Source: Rhyzopertha dominica (Eukaryota; Arthropoda; Insecta; Coleoptera; Bostrichidae). Taken from it: a stretch of DNA of 64,000 bases. The notes beneath the pieces are model-generated. The model did no database searches. It saw only the letters and a list, made by a program, of their open reading frames with translations, and was not told the DNA's origin. Where the stretch lies: NCBI GenBank assembly GCA_025024175.1, contig QCXZ01000041.1, forward strand, positions 1,173,786 to 1,237,785, read 5' to 3'. Shown here one piece after another: positions 10,986-22,769 of this stretch. The position numbers and the translations under genes were made by a program. How positions within the stretch are numbered: position 1 is the first letter of the stretch; each line of letters opens with the position of its first letter.

Positions 10986-11103
10986 CATCAGATACATCAC
11001 CGCTAGAAGCATTACTAGATGCACTTTCAGTTACCCATTGCATCCCTTCTTCGGCGTAAGCAGCTTTCCAGATCTCCAGTTGAGCGTGGAGAATGATGCC
11101 ACC
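10986..11103 (-). CDS. Ets98B: SPDEF/Ets98B-type ETS factor, exon 3 (end of Pointed domain)
   Basis: The exon encodes residues 406-444 and begins GGIILHAQLEIWKAA. This matches the last helix of the SPDEF Pointed domain, where LHAHLDIWKSA is typical. A Ser/Asp-rich linker follows. The acceptor is CTTTACAG and the donor G|GTAAG. Exon 2 ends on a full codon and this exon starts on one, so the join is in frame. It ends with one base that completes an Asp codon with exon 4. Confidence 0.93.
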
Positions 11104-14100
11104 CTGTAAAGAGATTCAGTGTCAGCCCGTGGCTTTTTCAGGAGAATGGAGCATTAGCAAAGTAAAGTACTAACTCTTTGTTGTTTTCACCCCTTTTACA
11201 AAACTGTACCGTTTAATCGTTTTCTATAAACAGAATCCAAAGATACAAATTGCATTGTAGTATAACACGATGTATAATACCCAATTGTGCAGATATGAGC
11301 CTGAGATTCCGATTTCGCAGAAATTAGGAACGGATATGACGTCTTTAGCAACCATTGGAATTGCACCGGCTGTCATTCGGAACTCTTTATAATGATTAAA
11401 TTATAGCCGCGCCGTTTAGCCTACCTACAAAGGTGTGTGTGTTGTAATAAACCTGGTATTTAGGACAATCCAACTGTTTTTGTAGCACAACAAATATGTA
11501 TGCGGCGGAGCATTGAGATCGTTGTTTACAGGTAATTGCATGGTAAATATCTAGAATGAATAAGTATTAATACGTGCTTTGGATGCACTTTTTTAAAGGT
11601 TCGGTCCAATAAATGCGGTTGCTAGGTAGTATAAAGCTTGATTCCACAATATGCGTTTTATTTTGATTTTAATTGGCCGGGAGCCAATTGATTCAAGCCA
11701 GTGAAGATTATAAAGATATCTGTAAGGATTGAAATACAGTGCACGATAGCCTGGCATTCTTTAAAAACTAGGCTAAAGATCCATAGATTCAAAGGGTTTC
11801 TAGTGAAATAGTTTCATTCCCAGTTGTAGAGCGATTACATAAAAATTTCCAGAATGCAAGTGATCCATAACAAACTCGTTATCAAGTTCCGAAAAATAAA
11901 GGTCACTTTAAAGTACGATCAAACTTTATCGAAAACTATAAACACTATATTGCGTGATCATCTATCGTTTATAAAATTTAGGATAGTGATCTCACAAAAA
12001 TTAAATTCGTAGTCGAACACATTAGTACTTACATGGGTTAGGCATTAACTGCAGAGTATAAAACAAAAGATTAAAGGAATGGCTTTTATGTATACTTTCA
12101 ATAGTTTCTCGAATTTGTTTTTTCTTAAATTGATATTTCCTTATGATTAAAAGCTTGTCATGTTTTCATTTCTCTTTTAGTCTTCCAAAAACCAAGATAC
12201 TCCACCAAACGTTATTCAAAATGGCGTATGAGCAAACCGTGACAGGTACGAATTCTTAGAACACACACCGCCTTTGCTAAGTGGGTCATCACGTAGAAAG
12301 ACTTTCTCTTGACCACTGCATGCAGCACCTCTCCCCTCAACCAGCAAACGCAACGCAAGATGGCCGAGCAAAGGACGTTCAACGACATTGCCCCTGGCTG
12401 TTCAATTGCCTTTGACCGCCAACGTAATTGTCCAAAACTATCACGTTGCGTTTTGATAAGCGCATTGTTGGGTCGCTAACCGGTTGGTGACTTGACTTGA
12501 TGTGCTACCTGAGTTTGGTTCCTAATATGGCCGAATTAGAAAAGCTGCTTAAGATTTAAATCTGAGCTAAACTTTGTTATTGAGTAATAAGAGGTAATAA
12601 AGGAAAGAGAATGAAAGATGGTATTGTATAAATTTTATAGTATTTAGAGTCAACAGAATCTTCTAAGTTGGACTTTCCTAATCTTCTTAAAAGAATCCGA
12701 TGGTGATAAAAATATCGATTAAAGCTTTGTTATTTTAAATTTAATGACTACAGTAATTCGTTTTTTAGATAACAGAAAACATAATAATGGCAGTTTACAC
12801 CGGTATAAAAGCTGCAGATAATTATGCATGTAAGCAGTTTTTAGCAAAAAATTGGACCCTGTAAAATGTTTAGTTTTCTTAATTTTATATATTGCGTGTA
12901 AGGGATTGCTATATAGGAAGTATAACGCAATAAACCTATTCTCTAAAATTCTCCACCATACATAAAAGATTTTCTTTGAGGATCTTTTAATTTTTAAACC
13001 ACTAACCTAGGATTTAAATTTTAAGTATTTAGCATGGAATATCTATCTCAAAAACAATTGGCTGTTGGGTATCTTAGTTTTTTTTTAAGTTAAAATATCT
13101 ATATTATGCCCAATATTTCAGTCAGTTTTCAGGAGGTAAAGGACCAGTCAATAATTAATCTCGTTAACTTTATATGCTTGGATTTAGATGGGTTACAGTG
13201 TAACTTATTCTAAATTTAATTAATCCTACTTTGAAGCCTGATTACTACTTTGTTTATTAGAAGAAAACCTGCTGTGTTTATTTTAAAAAGCTCCATGGTT
13301 TATTCTGTGATTCATCCGTCATTTTGAGAAAATTATCAGATACTCCATGAAGGTGCACTTTAATATCGAAATCTCTAGGTGCGAGAGCAATTCTGTCAGT
13401 ATGATTCACGCAAGAAGTATCAAATTGCAAAATTCAAGGTGTGATAGTTTCCTAGAACACTTCGCATACCGACGCGAGTTGGCTTGCCTCCTTTTTGTAA
13501 CGGTATCTCCACAGGAGGCGACGGACGTCTGCTTTGTTTAACAAATCATTGAGGAATTGTACAATTTCGGGAAACCAATAGTAGTATCGATATTTTAGTG
13601 GAATAACCTGTGAGAGACCTTCGCATATCTTTTCAGATACGAAATGTTTAAGTTTGTTTGTCAGCAGATAATTATGCAAATATGTTGCCAGTTGGGATGC
13701 TGTAATTATTTCGTGATAATAAATTTAGGACTTGTTTTTTTTCGCTGGAGAATCCAACCAATTTACTGATTAGTGTTGGGGCAAATTTTTCTACGTTATC
13801 TAAAAACGCCTTTTGAACTTGGCTTGTCATAAATTCGATTAATGCGTTAATAATTTGGTTACTGTATTACCATAGGCTCACAATTAATTAATAATTAGTG
13901 AGTATAGTTTTGATGTATGGTATAGTTTAGATGGAAAAGTTCTTCTGATAGTGAAGAGCAGAATGAGACTTCTTCTAATGGCTCTGAAGAATATCCAATG
14001 TGAATAGAACATTAAACAACATGGATAATTCCACGCCACATTACCGAGCAATTAATTTATCGACTCATTAGTAATCACCCACGCGATTCACGCAATTACT

Positions 14101-14735
14101 ACAATAATAAACCAGCAACAATACCACATACAGTGAATCACGTTGCATCTCCAATTCAGTATCGTGGGAACAAATCTTTTTAGATGACGATCGAAGTGAT
14201 GTCATTTGCTGTGATATCGAAGCTGTGTTTCGTAATCGTGACAACAGCCATTTGCGCATATAGGATAATAATAGAAGCGCCGGTTGCTTAATGTTTCAGG
14301 GTGATTGTTCCGTACGAAAGAATTTTAATATTCTCCGTCGTCAGCGTAGACGATAGGGCAGTTTTTACTTTCGAATCAAATTGCCGAATGTGTTGACTAG
14401 AAACACGATTTCTTAAATGGGGTCATTTAGTTAACAGGTTTTTGATAGAGATGGGCTTCAAATGATGCTAACTAGTTGTTTGGAATATAACTGACTGTTC
14501 TATATGCTTCATCAATCATTATGATTTTATCAAGAACACCTTCTTATTTCTGGTCTAATGGAAGGTCAAATTTCAAAACGACGAATTTATGAATGAATAT
14601 TATGAACTCCTCCTTACTGAAACACAATTTGAAACACCCATCTCTAAAGATCTCGGTGTATAGGTTCATGAGGTGAACCTAACGGTCATCAGCGACTAAC
14701 CAAAGAACCGTGCTGTACGCAGGAAACACACTTAC
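11104..14735 (-). other. Intron 2 of the Ets98B-type gene
   Basis: A 3.6-kb AT-rich GT-AG intron. Apart from the broken unknown ORF at 13452-13863, I see no supported feature. At 12240-12500 the sequence is somewhat GC-richer and could be regulatory; no specific site was recognised. Confidence 0.8.
13452..13863 (-). pseudogene. Broken ORF of unrecognised protein, two overlapping frames
   Basis: Two minus-strand frames together read like one decayed protein. The first (13672-13863) has FMTSQVQKAFLDNVEKFAP and FSSEKKQVLNLLSRNN. The second (13452-about 13728) continues with KLKHFVSEKICEGLSQVIP and FPEIVQFLNDLLNKADVRR. They overlap by about 55 bp around a single shift point. There is no start codon, no clear splice sites and no family I recognise. 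A transposon or other inserted gene relic inside this intron is the simplest reading. Confidence 0.4.
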
Positions 14736-14890
14736 CGGGGGCGCTCGTCTCGCAAAGTCATCCTCTGTCATCTGAACCAAACTTGCTCCATCCATGTCCC
14801 ATTGCTGAGGTGAGGGCGTTGGTAAACTGAATTGCCTGCTGGTCCATTGGATCCATGAAAACACATTGGCCGACGTCCATTGTGCTGGAT
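14736..14890 (-). CDS. Ets98B: SPDEF/Ets98B-type ETS factor, exon 2 (core of Pointed domain)
   Basis: The exon encodes residues 355-405. It contains NVFSWIQWTSRQFSLPTP, then MDGASLVQMTEDDFARRAPP, which is the Pointed/SAM-type fold used for protein-protein contact in SPDEF and other PNT-ETS factors. The acceptor is CACTTTCCAG; the split codon G + AT with exon 1 gives Asp. The donor is CCG|GTAAGT on a full codon. The first part of this exon also reads in another frame, but only the Pointed frame joins both neighbours. Confidence 0.94.
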
Positions 14891-16396
14891 CTGGAAAGTG
14901 TGTTGCGTTTATAGCAAACTAAAAGAATATATTTATAGTCACGAAGTGAATCTTTTTCTCTTGAACAACCCAAATATATGAGACAATAAAATGGTATGCC
15001 AATTTGTATCAAGTATCAGACTACTGCAAGGACAACATAAATGTAACGTTGACCTTTTATTTAACGACTCAGATGCTGTTACATGTTGAGTAAGGTTCGA
15101 TATAGTGTGTTCAGTTTTAAAACTTTTCATGAAAAATGGTTTAAAAGTATCCGATAAACCCAGCAATACTTCTGTAAAAGTACTCTTACTTTATGGTAAT
15201 GATAATAATCATTCTGTTCTAATTTCAAAATATTGGATAGTTTCAAATTTTGAACGTGCAAAATTAAGTTAGTTGTGATTCTGACCCTTGCATCTATCTA
15301 TGAACAGTTGTAAAACACGTCACTAGTAAACGAGGGCATACATTCTGATTAAGGTCCAAACAGGGAACTTCTGTCATCATTTTCTTTAACATTTCCAAAT
15401 CTCAATTTTTTCATGAGAAATTTTGACACCATCTCTAAGAAATATATACAAATATCAAGGAGAGTGTAATCAAGTGTGTAATTATATATTTTTCTTGAAA
15501 TCCTTTTTCATCTAGACTATTCAAAAAAGCTGCAATTTAAAATACGCCGCACTATTTTTGTAATCTGTCGCAATTTATTTACATGCACACCTGTAGGTAT
15601 ATTTCACTCGCGAGGATGATCATCATAAATCTATCTGGCGGGTACTTAACGTTAAAAGAAAAACAAAACGTTAATTACCTTGATACACAGGTATACGCCT
15701 GATCAAATCTAGTGATAAGTAGCACGCTATGATAAATCAGATTATTTTTAATGCGTTCTGTGAAATCGTTCCATTTACAACTATTAGATAATGGGAAAAT
15801 ATAAATAACGAATGGCTACTTTCCTATTTAGTCAAAACTTAATTGCTAGCGATACATTTTCTTCTCAGTTTTTTCTAAGGAGAACAAATTTTGTTTGCAA
15901 ACTTATAATATTTACAAAATACAATTTTGTGCAATAGGGCACTAGATTGTATTGCTACTTTTGCGCAGTGCATTCTAACCAGACCACACCCTCTAATCTC
16001 GTACTGTATACTTCAAGGTAGCGCAGCATGTTTTTATTGTTTCACCAAGGCGGAATTCATAATTCATTCGATATTTATACGTACGAAAATACCTACATTC
16101 ACCCACGACGCGTATAGTTTACGTCACATGTTATGGCGCAAGTTACCCAATACCTCAAATCTGTATGTACCTGAGAGACAAGGACACTGCCGAAAGAAAC
16201 TGATGTGAAGACTTTGTTTTTATTTCACTGTCTAGTGGCTAGGCCCTTTTTATCTTTTTGGTGGCCAGACTAGTGTACAGTTTTCGACCATCTCTTTCCT
16301 GGGATGAGTCTTAAGCCTTAATTAAAGCAATGTTTTGGTGTGAAAATTCCAACAACGTAATTGTTGTTGTTTCTGAAGCAGATTTGAAAAACTCAC

Positions 16397-17456
16397 CCCT
16401 GGATATTCCCAGAGCCGTGCAGGTATTATCGACATCCTTTCTCATCTGTTCTATAGCTATGTTGAGTACAGGTTCTATCCGTTCCCTAGCGATCTGTTCA
16501 TGGCTCCCCCAACCAGACTGGTTCTGCGCTGCCTCGTCCGGCTCCTCCATTTTGATGTTTTCGCTCAAGATCCCGAAATCGAACGTCTTGATGTTGTACC
16601 TCTTCTGGAAGCTGGTATCTCTGAGCACCTCTCTGAGGAGCTGGTGGTCTTTGGGCTTCTCTTCCACCTTGTCTTTTTTGTAACTGTCGTCCAACAACTC
16701 CCTCAGGCTTTCAGTGTCCTGAAAGCCTTGCAGTATGTTCCCGAAGTCGACCGTGCTTTCCTGTTTGATTTGCTTATCCAGGAAGCCTGGATTCAGCAGA
16801 TTTAGTATGTCGGGAGTGACTTGTTCTTCGGGGGAGGAATGGTTTGAGTAGGTGGGGGAAGAAGCGCACGGAGACAGGTAATTTTCCTCTTTAATTTTGA
16901 AGCTGTATGAGGGAGAAGTTGGAAACTCGCTTTTCACGTAAGTGTCACAGTAGTTCGAGCTCGGCGACTGGTTGTACAGGGAAACATCGGGTGAACTGGG
17001 ATACAGAGACTGCTGTTCGGGATTGGGAGAGTGAAAAATCCCGAACTGCTCGTTGGGCGACACCAACCCCTGGGGGGAATAGGGGGACAAGGCCCCGGCT
17101 GGCGAATTCGCGTGATAGTTCTTCGCCGAGGGCACCTCCAAATAGATTCCCTGCAGAGGAGACGTGGGAAACTGGCTGGTCTTCTTCGTCTGCTCCTGAG
17201 GCACCAGCAGCTTCTGAAAATCGGGCCCGAGGTCCAAACTGTCGCTCTCGGTCTTGGGGGAGTCCGGATAGAACGTTGCGAATATCTTCGGCTGTTTGTG
17301 GTTACACGTCATCGGTGGTGGGGATTGGTTGTATAGGGGTGTGGATGGAGACAGAGGGAGATCTCCACCGGGCAAGAGGGATAGATCGAAGCTGTCAGCG
17401 AAGTTGCTGTAATCACATGGGGGCGTGAACCCGGCTGATGGGACCGTTTGAGGCAT
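16397..17456 (-). CDS. Ets98B: SPDEF/Ets98B-type ETS factor, exon 1 (N-terminal activation region)
   Basis: The exon encodes residues 1-353 of an assembled protein of about 558 residues, a sequence-specific nuclear transcription factor. The region is rich in Ser, Pro, Tyr and Gln with many S-P/T-P pairs (possible proline-directed kinase sites), and two acidic-hydrophobic patches (around PDILNLLNPGFL, 215-226, and LRELLDDSYKKD, 251-262). Four lysines sit in psi-K-x-E contexts: VKSE (K175), IKEE (K189), IKQE (K231), IKME (K302). The start of the Pointed domain is near its end (IEPVLNIAIEQMRKDVDN). The ATG follows an acceptor directly (TTTTTTTCAG|ATG), so at least one further 5' exon exists; it may be wholly untranslated. 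The donor G|GTGAGT is at 16396. The Drosophila relative is also called D-ETS-4, and spider Ets4 acts in cell migration. Confidence 0.9.
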
Positions 17457-17483
17457 CTGAAAAAAACATAAATTAAATTAATT

Positions 17484-17570
17484 AATCCTCTCCGCATAAA
17501 TAACATAGAGAAGGCAACCTAATATTGACCCTTGCGGTACACCTGGTTACTCAAACCTCAATCAGTTCAT
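17484..17570 (-). mobile_element. Reverse-transcriptase relic next to the Ets98B splice acceptor
   Basis: The minus strand reads PGVPQGSILGCLLYVIYA, the classic non-LTR RT motif (GVPQGS.LGPLLF..Y), before stops take over. It starts only about 30 bp upstream of the exon-1 acceptor at 17457. The rest of the element is not recognisable. Confidence 0.65.
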
Positions 17571-18800
17571 TAATGTTACCAATTTTGAAAATGTTTGGCT
17601 AGATTTGATATTTTTTATATATTTTCTGATATTTTAAATATATTGGAGTTACGAGTTAGATTAAAGAGCATTTAGCTCATTTCAGGTTTAGGAGGTTTGA
17701 TAGGTCAAGTGTCGTCCAACATATTAAAGACACATGATAATAGTTAAACAAATTTAACATATATAGATATGTACATATAGATGTAAAGATAATTATTATT
17801 CTTATCAAGAACTTTTAAAATGGGTAGGTCTGCAAGCCTGTAAAAATACGTCGTCAAGGTCATATGGTTGTCTTAGTTTACAAGATTTGTAAATTGTTTA
17901 ATTTGAAGGTTTACAATTCCTTGTATATTTGATGGTATTCATTGACGTTCGTTCATGCGTAGTAATCCATTGCAATAAATACGTATTCTATAAATCTTTT
18001 TTTGAAAGGTCAGCGCTCTTGAAACCGAAAAATAAAAGGGTGATCGCAGAGTAGTAATTAGTTTTTTCCTTTCTGAACGCTCGGTTTGCATCGTCAATGG
18101 GTAGGAAATCAGTCGTTAATTACATTACCAAGGATGCGTAATAACTCTTACTAATAAACGGTAATAGAGATACGAAAATAAATATGACATGAGAAACACA
18201 GAGCAATGATCTTGGCTTTTCTTTACCAGTCGGGAATAACGATAAACCCTTAATTAAAGCTTTGCTCGTTAGCAAATAGAAATAAACTGTGTAGAAATGG
18301 TTCTAGAAAAATAATTCGCATCTGAGATTACATGGCTTACTGTGGCAGATAGGTTAAACAATGAAGTAATTAAAAGTAAACTAAAGTATGTGAGTATCTT
18401 ACGACATCTTTAAAAGCCTTTATTCTTCATGGAGGGCACATATTGCATAAATATTTAAAATTACAAAAAAAAAACTTATTTTTCTATAATTAGGTTACTT
18501 TCACCGTTAGTATCCAGCTTGCTCTCCTTGATCTCCAAGGTCTGCAAATCCAAACATTTTCACCACATCATTCACTAATTGCACTGCCATGTTTACATGT
18601 GTTAAGTAAATAAGTTGCCAAAAATGTCTTTGTGAAAATAACGATTAAAATTTTTCACAGTTCCTCAAACTAATTATAAACTATACTAGAAAACGATTTG
18701 TTGTAATGTTGAAGTTTTGATAATGGTTCCTCCCATATGGTCGAGGTGAACTAATTTGACTCAGTTATAGAACTATGTATAAATTGCTATTCAAGCATGA
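17570..18800. other. AT-rich upstream region, nothing supported
   Basis: No exon, repeat or RNA was recognised. It is likely an intron or 5' flank of the Ets98B-type gene. Confidence 0.5.
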
Positions 18801-18801
18801 A

Positions 18802-19134
18802 TTATAGATTTCCTCTAGAAGCCCATTCAAGACCTTCTGTCCAATCTACATCTCCATCTGCTGTTTCGATGTCATTAAACCTCATCGGCACAAGTTTGGT
18901 ATCTGTTTTAAGCGAATCATTGCATGCCCGTTCAAAAAAATCCCGATCAATTTTTCGCTTTGACCGAACCAAAGGTGGGCATAACAACTGCCAGGTCCAG
19001 GTGTCTGTTACGCCGATTTCGTTCGCACTTTTTGCCACTTGTTTATATCGATAGGCGGCTTGTTTGCGTTTGCAACGAAAAAAGAGTGGGCTATGATACA
19101 GCAGAATTCGAAAATGCAGGACCGGATTGGGGCG
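18802..19134 (-). CDS. Unrecognised ORF or exon, about 110 codons
   Basis: A minus-strand frame is open from a stop near 19135 to TAA at 18802. It has a mixed, coding-like composition: YKQVAKSANEIGVTDTWTWQ, then a basic part RSKRKIDRDFFERACND, then an acidic part DIETADGDVDWTEGLEW. There is no ATG near the start. A possible acceptor (CTGTATCATAG) lies at about 19100, which would make it a terminal exon. I do not recognise the family. It could be an unknown gene's last exon, a retrocopy piece or chance. Confidence 0.3.
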   Translation of the reverse strand, partial: RPNPVLHFRILLYHSPLFFRCKRKQAAYRYKQVAKSANEIGVTDTWTWQLLCPPLVRSKRKIDRDFFERACNDSLKTDTKLVPMRFNDIETADGDVDWTEGLEWASRGNL

Positions 19135-20449
19135 TTATTAGCTAACTGGAAATACCTGGGCGCCTGAAAAAATATTCCGGTGGCCGTTTTGGGTGTAGGA
19201 AAGTCCCCTCTTAGGGGACCGGCCTGCATTTCAATACGCCAAGAGCTAAAAATAGATGGGTGTAGCGGTTAGAATTCAAAACATGTGTCCCATTGATGTT
19301 AGGCTTTATGAGGATAGTTTTTGTGAGCTCCTAAAATTAGAGACCAAATTATGTGTTAATATAGTAAAAAATAACAATTTGATAGTTAAAGTAGGGGTAA
19401 ACCAGATGGACTAAATATATCCACTATGATATGTATTGGAATATCGTAGTATACGAATAGTAACGTTGAATAACTACACAGATCATTTTTATTACCTACA
19501 GTCAAAATTTCAGGTAAGGAGGATGAAAGAAGTAAAAAAATCGTTGACTTGCCATTTATCAAAGGTGAAATTAGACAGCAAATCTACGGGTTGCACNTAG
19601 CCAATTTGCCAGTGACAATAAATTCTTGAAAACTTCATTGAGAAGAGAAAAAAGCTATAATACAATTGGTACATGCAGTTTTTGTTTTCTTGACAAAACT
19701 TGTTTTTTTTTCAAACTTTTGATAGATTAATGCAGGAGCAAATTTAAGTAAAATAATTACGCTCGAGTTTTGGAAAAATATGTGTGCACCAGTGTGGAAA
19801 GTTAATAGAAGAAGACTTCACTAAATAGATTTTATTTGATCTCTACGACAGCCAAAATCAATTTATTATTAATGTAGAGGATTGATCCAACATATCCAGT
19901 AACGAATAATAATAATAATAATTAGTATTAGTTCTATATTATTGTACTTTAAAATAAAATTTTAATAATTTTGTTTGATTCATATAAGAATTTTGTAAAG
20001 AATGGTTTACAATTATAGCTTTCGTCTTTTATTGAAGACTATAACTTGTATCCCAGGCAAAAGTAATACTACATGTAATAGAAAAATGATAGAATTTCAA
20101 AATTAGATAAGGACATGATTTACTACATATAATTATTACGTCTAGAAAGAAGTTGTAATTATATAATTGGATGATCTAAAAGACACAAAGATCATCCATA
20201 TGTGCTGAAGATTTTTCATGAACAGTCCAACCAAAATAACTAATTCCTTAGGTGATCCAGATATTTCTACGACACTTTGATTATTGAAGCTGCAGCTAAA
20301 TAAACGTCACATCCAAGAGAGGCGCAAAACAATGCTTTAGCCTCGGAATGTTGTGTTAAAACGATGTTTTTTTTTGTTAATGCAGCGTAGATAGTTGTAG
20401 TAGTTGTACTATTAAATGAGAATTAAGTAGATCAAAGAAAGCTGAGACG

Positions 20450-20990
20450 CATTCCTACTGGTATATCATTTGACCACGCTTTCCCCGCGCCTCTGGTGTT
20501 GCAGCACTTTTCAAACCGAAGAGTTTGACTTACAACTAATCAGAGTAGCTCAGAAGATTACCTTTCTTCATTCTGTCCATTCCACGTGGAGCAACCTCGC
20601 AGAAAACGTTCACAAACACACGCACACCCAGATCTGAACAACACAAAACCGCGGCCCGAACTAGACAGTCCATCTTTCTTTGTTGTCCGAAATCTCGTGC
20701 GTTTCCCTCTCTTTCTTTTTTGGTTCACCTTGATTCAGTCAAACGCACTGTGCAGTGTCAAGGCACGGCAATTCGTCATGTTTGGTCCTTTTTACGCGAC
20801 TGGCAAAAAAATTCTACGGGACCGGCGGAGTGGGCCTTTTTTGACGTCAATTATTGGCCACTTGCGTCCAGAACTTGGTCGCGGAAGTTGCGCAAAACGA
20901 CTGACTTAAGTACCCTAAGAGTTACCAACATCGCCTCCGATGGGGCAAAAACGTCCGTTCTGCGGAAACCTGCTAAATGTTTACGCTAAA
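20450..20990. promoter_or_regulatory. GC-richer island, possible promoter of the Ets98B-type gene
   Basis: This block is clearly richer in G+C and CpG than the surrounding DNA. It contains an exact TGACGTCA (CRE/ATF-type palindrome) at 20842-20849. On the minus strand a donor-like G|GTAATC occurs at 20562/20561, so the island could include a 5' untranslated exon for the gene at 7.7-17.5 kb. Open frames across it look incidental. No TATA box was identified. Confidence 0.3.
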
Positions 20991-22769
20991 AAATTTACTT
21001 GTTACGCACGGATCTCGTCTGTTGCAGGGCCGACCTAGACAGATTTCATTGACGGGAGAGACGATGTCTACGTCACTTTTTCAACATAACATAAACTTTA
21101 ACATCGTTAAACAAGAATTTATTCTGTGTTCAGCAAACAGTTTTTGTCTAAATAACTGTAGTGCAAAGTTTTTTGCACTAATAATAATAGCCATGATATA
21201 ATCCTTTTTAGACCATTGGCGTCAGGTATGGACCGGGAAAACCTAAAGTGAATGCCTAATTGTTATTACAAATTTGAATATTTTCGCACTTGCTTGTTAG
21301 GACTAAACGTACGGTAACACTGTTAATGCCGCAAAGTGAACGACAGTATTGTGTACGCTTTTTTAGCGAGTTATATAGGTGTTAACTATGCATCTTTACT
21401 CCTTGATTGGTTTCAAAATATCTCAAGACACCGACAACATTCTGGGTGAATCAACAACTTTCATGGATCCAGTACAACAATTATTAACGTGTGTTCCATT
21501 GCATCTCTCAGAAGTTTTTCTTTTGCTGCCTGCCCTCGGAAGACATCATCAAAAGAGCTCTTAAGTAAAGCATTACACAGTCTTTAGTGCGTCCGCATTT
21601 TAATTTAACCAGTGATTGGCAATAAGTGGGAGTGTCTCATCGAAAAACCTAACAATAAACGCAAATATTTATCTTTCATGAATTGCATGGTTTCCCCATG
21701 ACAGTATTTTATGGTTTCATTGATAGATTCACTTACGTTAATACTGTCATCTGTTTGTTTATCAATAGACACAATCTAAACATATTCTCGAACTGACATC
21801 ATCATCTACGTACTTGGTTTTCTCAATAAGCCACAAAAAATGATCAGAATGTACAACTAGCCTGCTTGTTGGAAACAACGGTTTCTTTTTTAATCTTGAC
21901 CTTCAAAATCATTACAACAATGGAGGATGCAGGTTATTCTTGAGCTCCGAGAAGTGAAGATGTGTACAGCATTTGATGTTTTGTTGCTTCAATGGGTTGT
22001 GTAAATTCTATGAATTCCTGCAATTCATCGGAACTGTTTAAATACAGAGAATTGTTTGCCCGGCGATTGAAACAATATTCATTTGATCCACTTCCTTGTC
22101 CTTATTTGTAGTACCTATCATATCTTAATAGCTAGTTACAATGTAAGGGTCTCGAGTTCAATAGATTTCGGATATCCTATCTGGCCATCCTGGAGATATT
22201 ATATCCATATTATGCATCATTATTGCAGAAAACTGCATGTTCCGCCGGACTCTTTGTTGTTTAGTTCATGGAGAAGGTATATCCAAAAGATTCCTTGTAC
22301 GTTTCATCCTTGGACCAACCGAAAGGCCTGATTACGAAACTACGCCGGCGAGCCAGCGCGAGAATACAGAATCACGTTTTAGAATCGGGAAAACCGAGTT
22401 ACCTTGGCCGTTAGATCACGTCGTTTATTTCTGGCTGTTATAGATACGAATTATGCATAATTTAAATAGGTTAGTTGATCCTATTGTGTGCCAACTGTGT
22501 TAGCGACGCAAACAACAGAATATTTCCAGCGACGTTATCGCCTGTGTAGTTTGTCTAATTCATTTGTTCCATTAATGGAGCGAACAAATGATAATCATGG
22601 CAGTGGGTAGGCTTTATAAAAAGTGAGAGTTGAAAATTCGGGGGATTCCCAGCGTGGTAAGAGAGCGAAACCTTGAATGGGTGTTGAGCTTCCTGCTGAG
22701 GTGACCTCTGCTGTCGAGCCAACTGAGCAACGCGAGCTTTGTTTGGTGTTACGTGACGCAAAAAGCTCG

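Noticed and set aside
16907..17428. Plus-strand open frame of 173 codons opposite Ets98B exon 1
   Set aside because: It is the antisense shadow of a GC-rich coding exon; composition and position follow the minus-strand codons.
20586..20909. Plus-strand 107-codon frame in the GC-richer island
   Set aside because: Arg/Phe-rich and without a motif; it is better explained by the raised GC content of a possible promoter or 5' exon.
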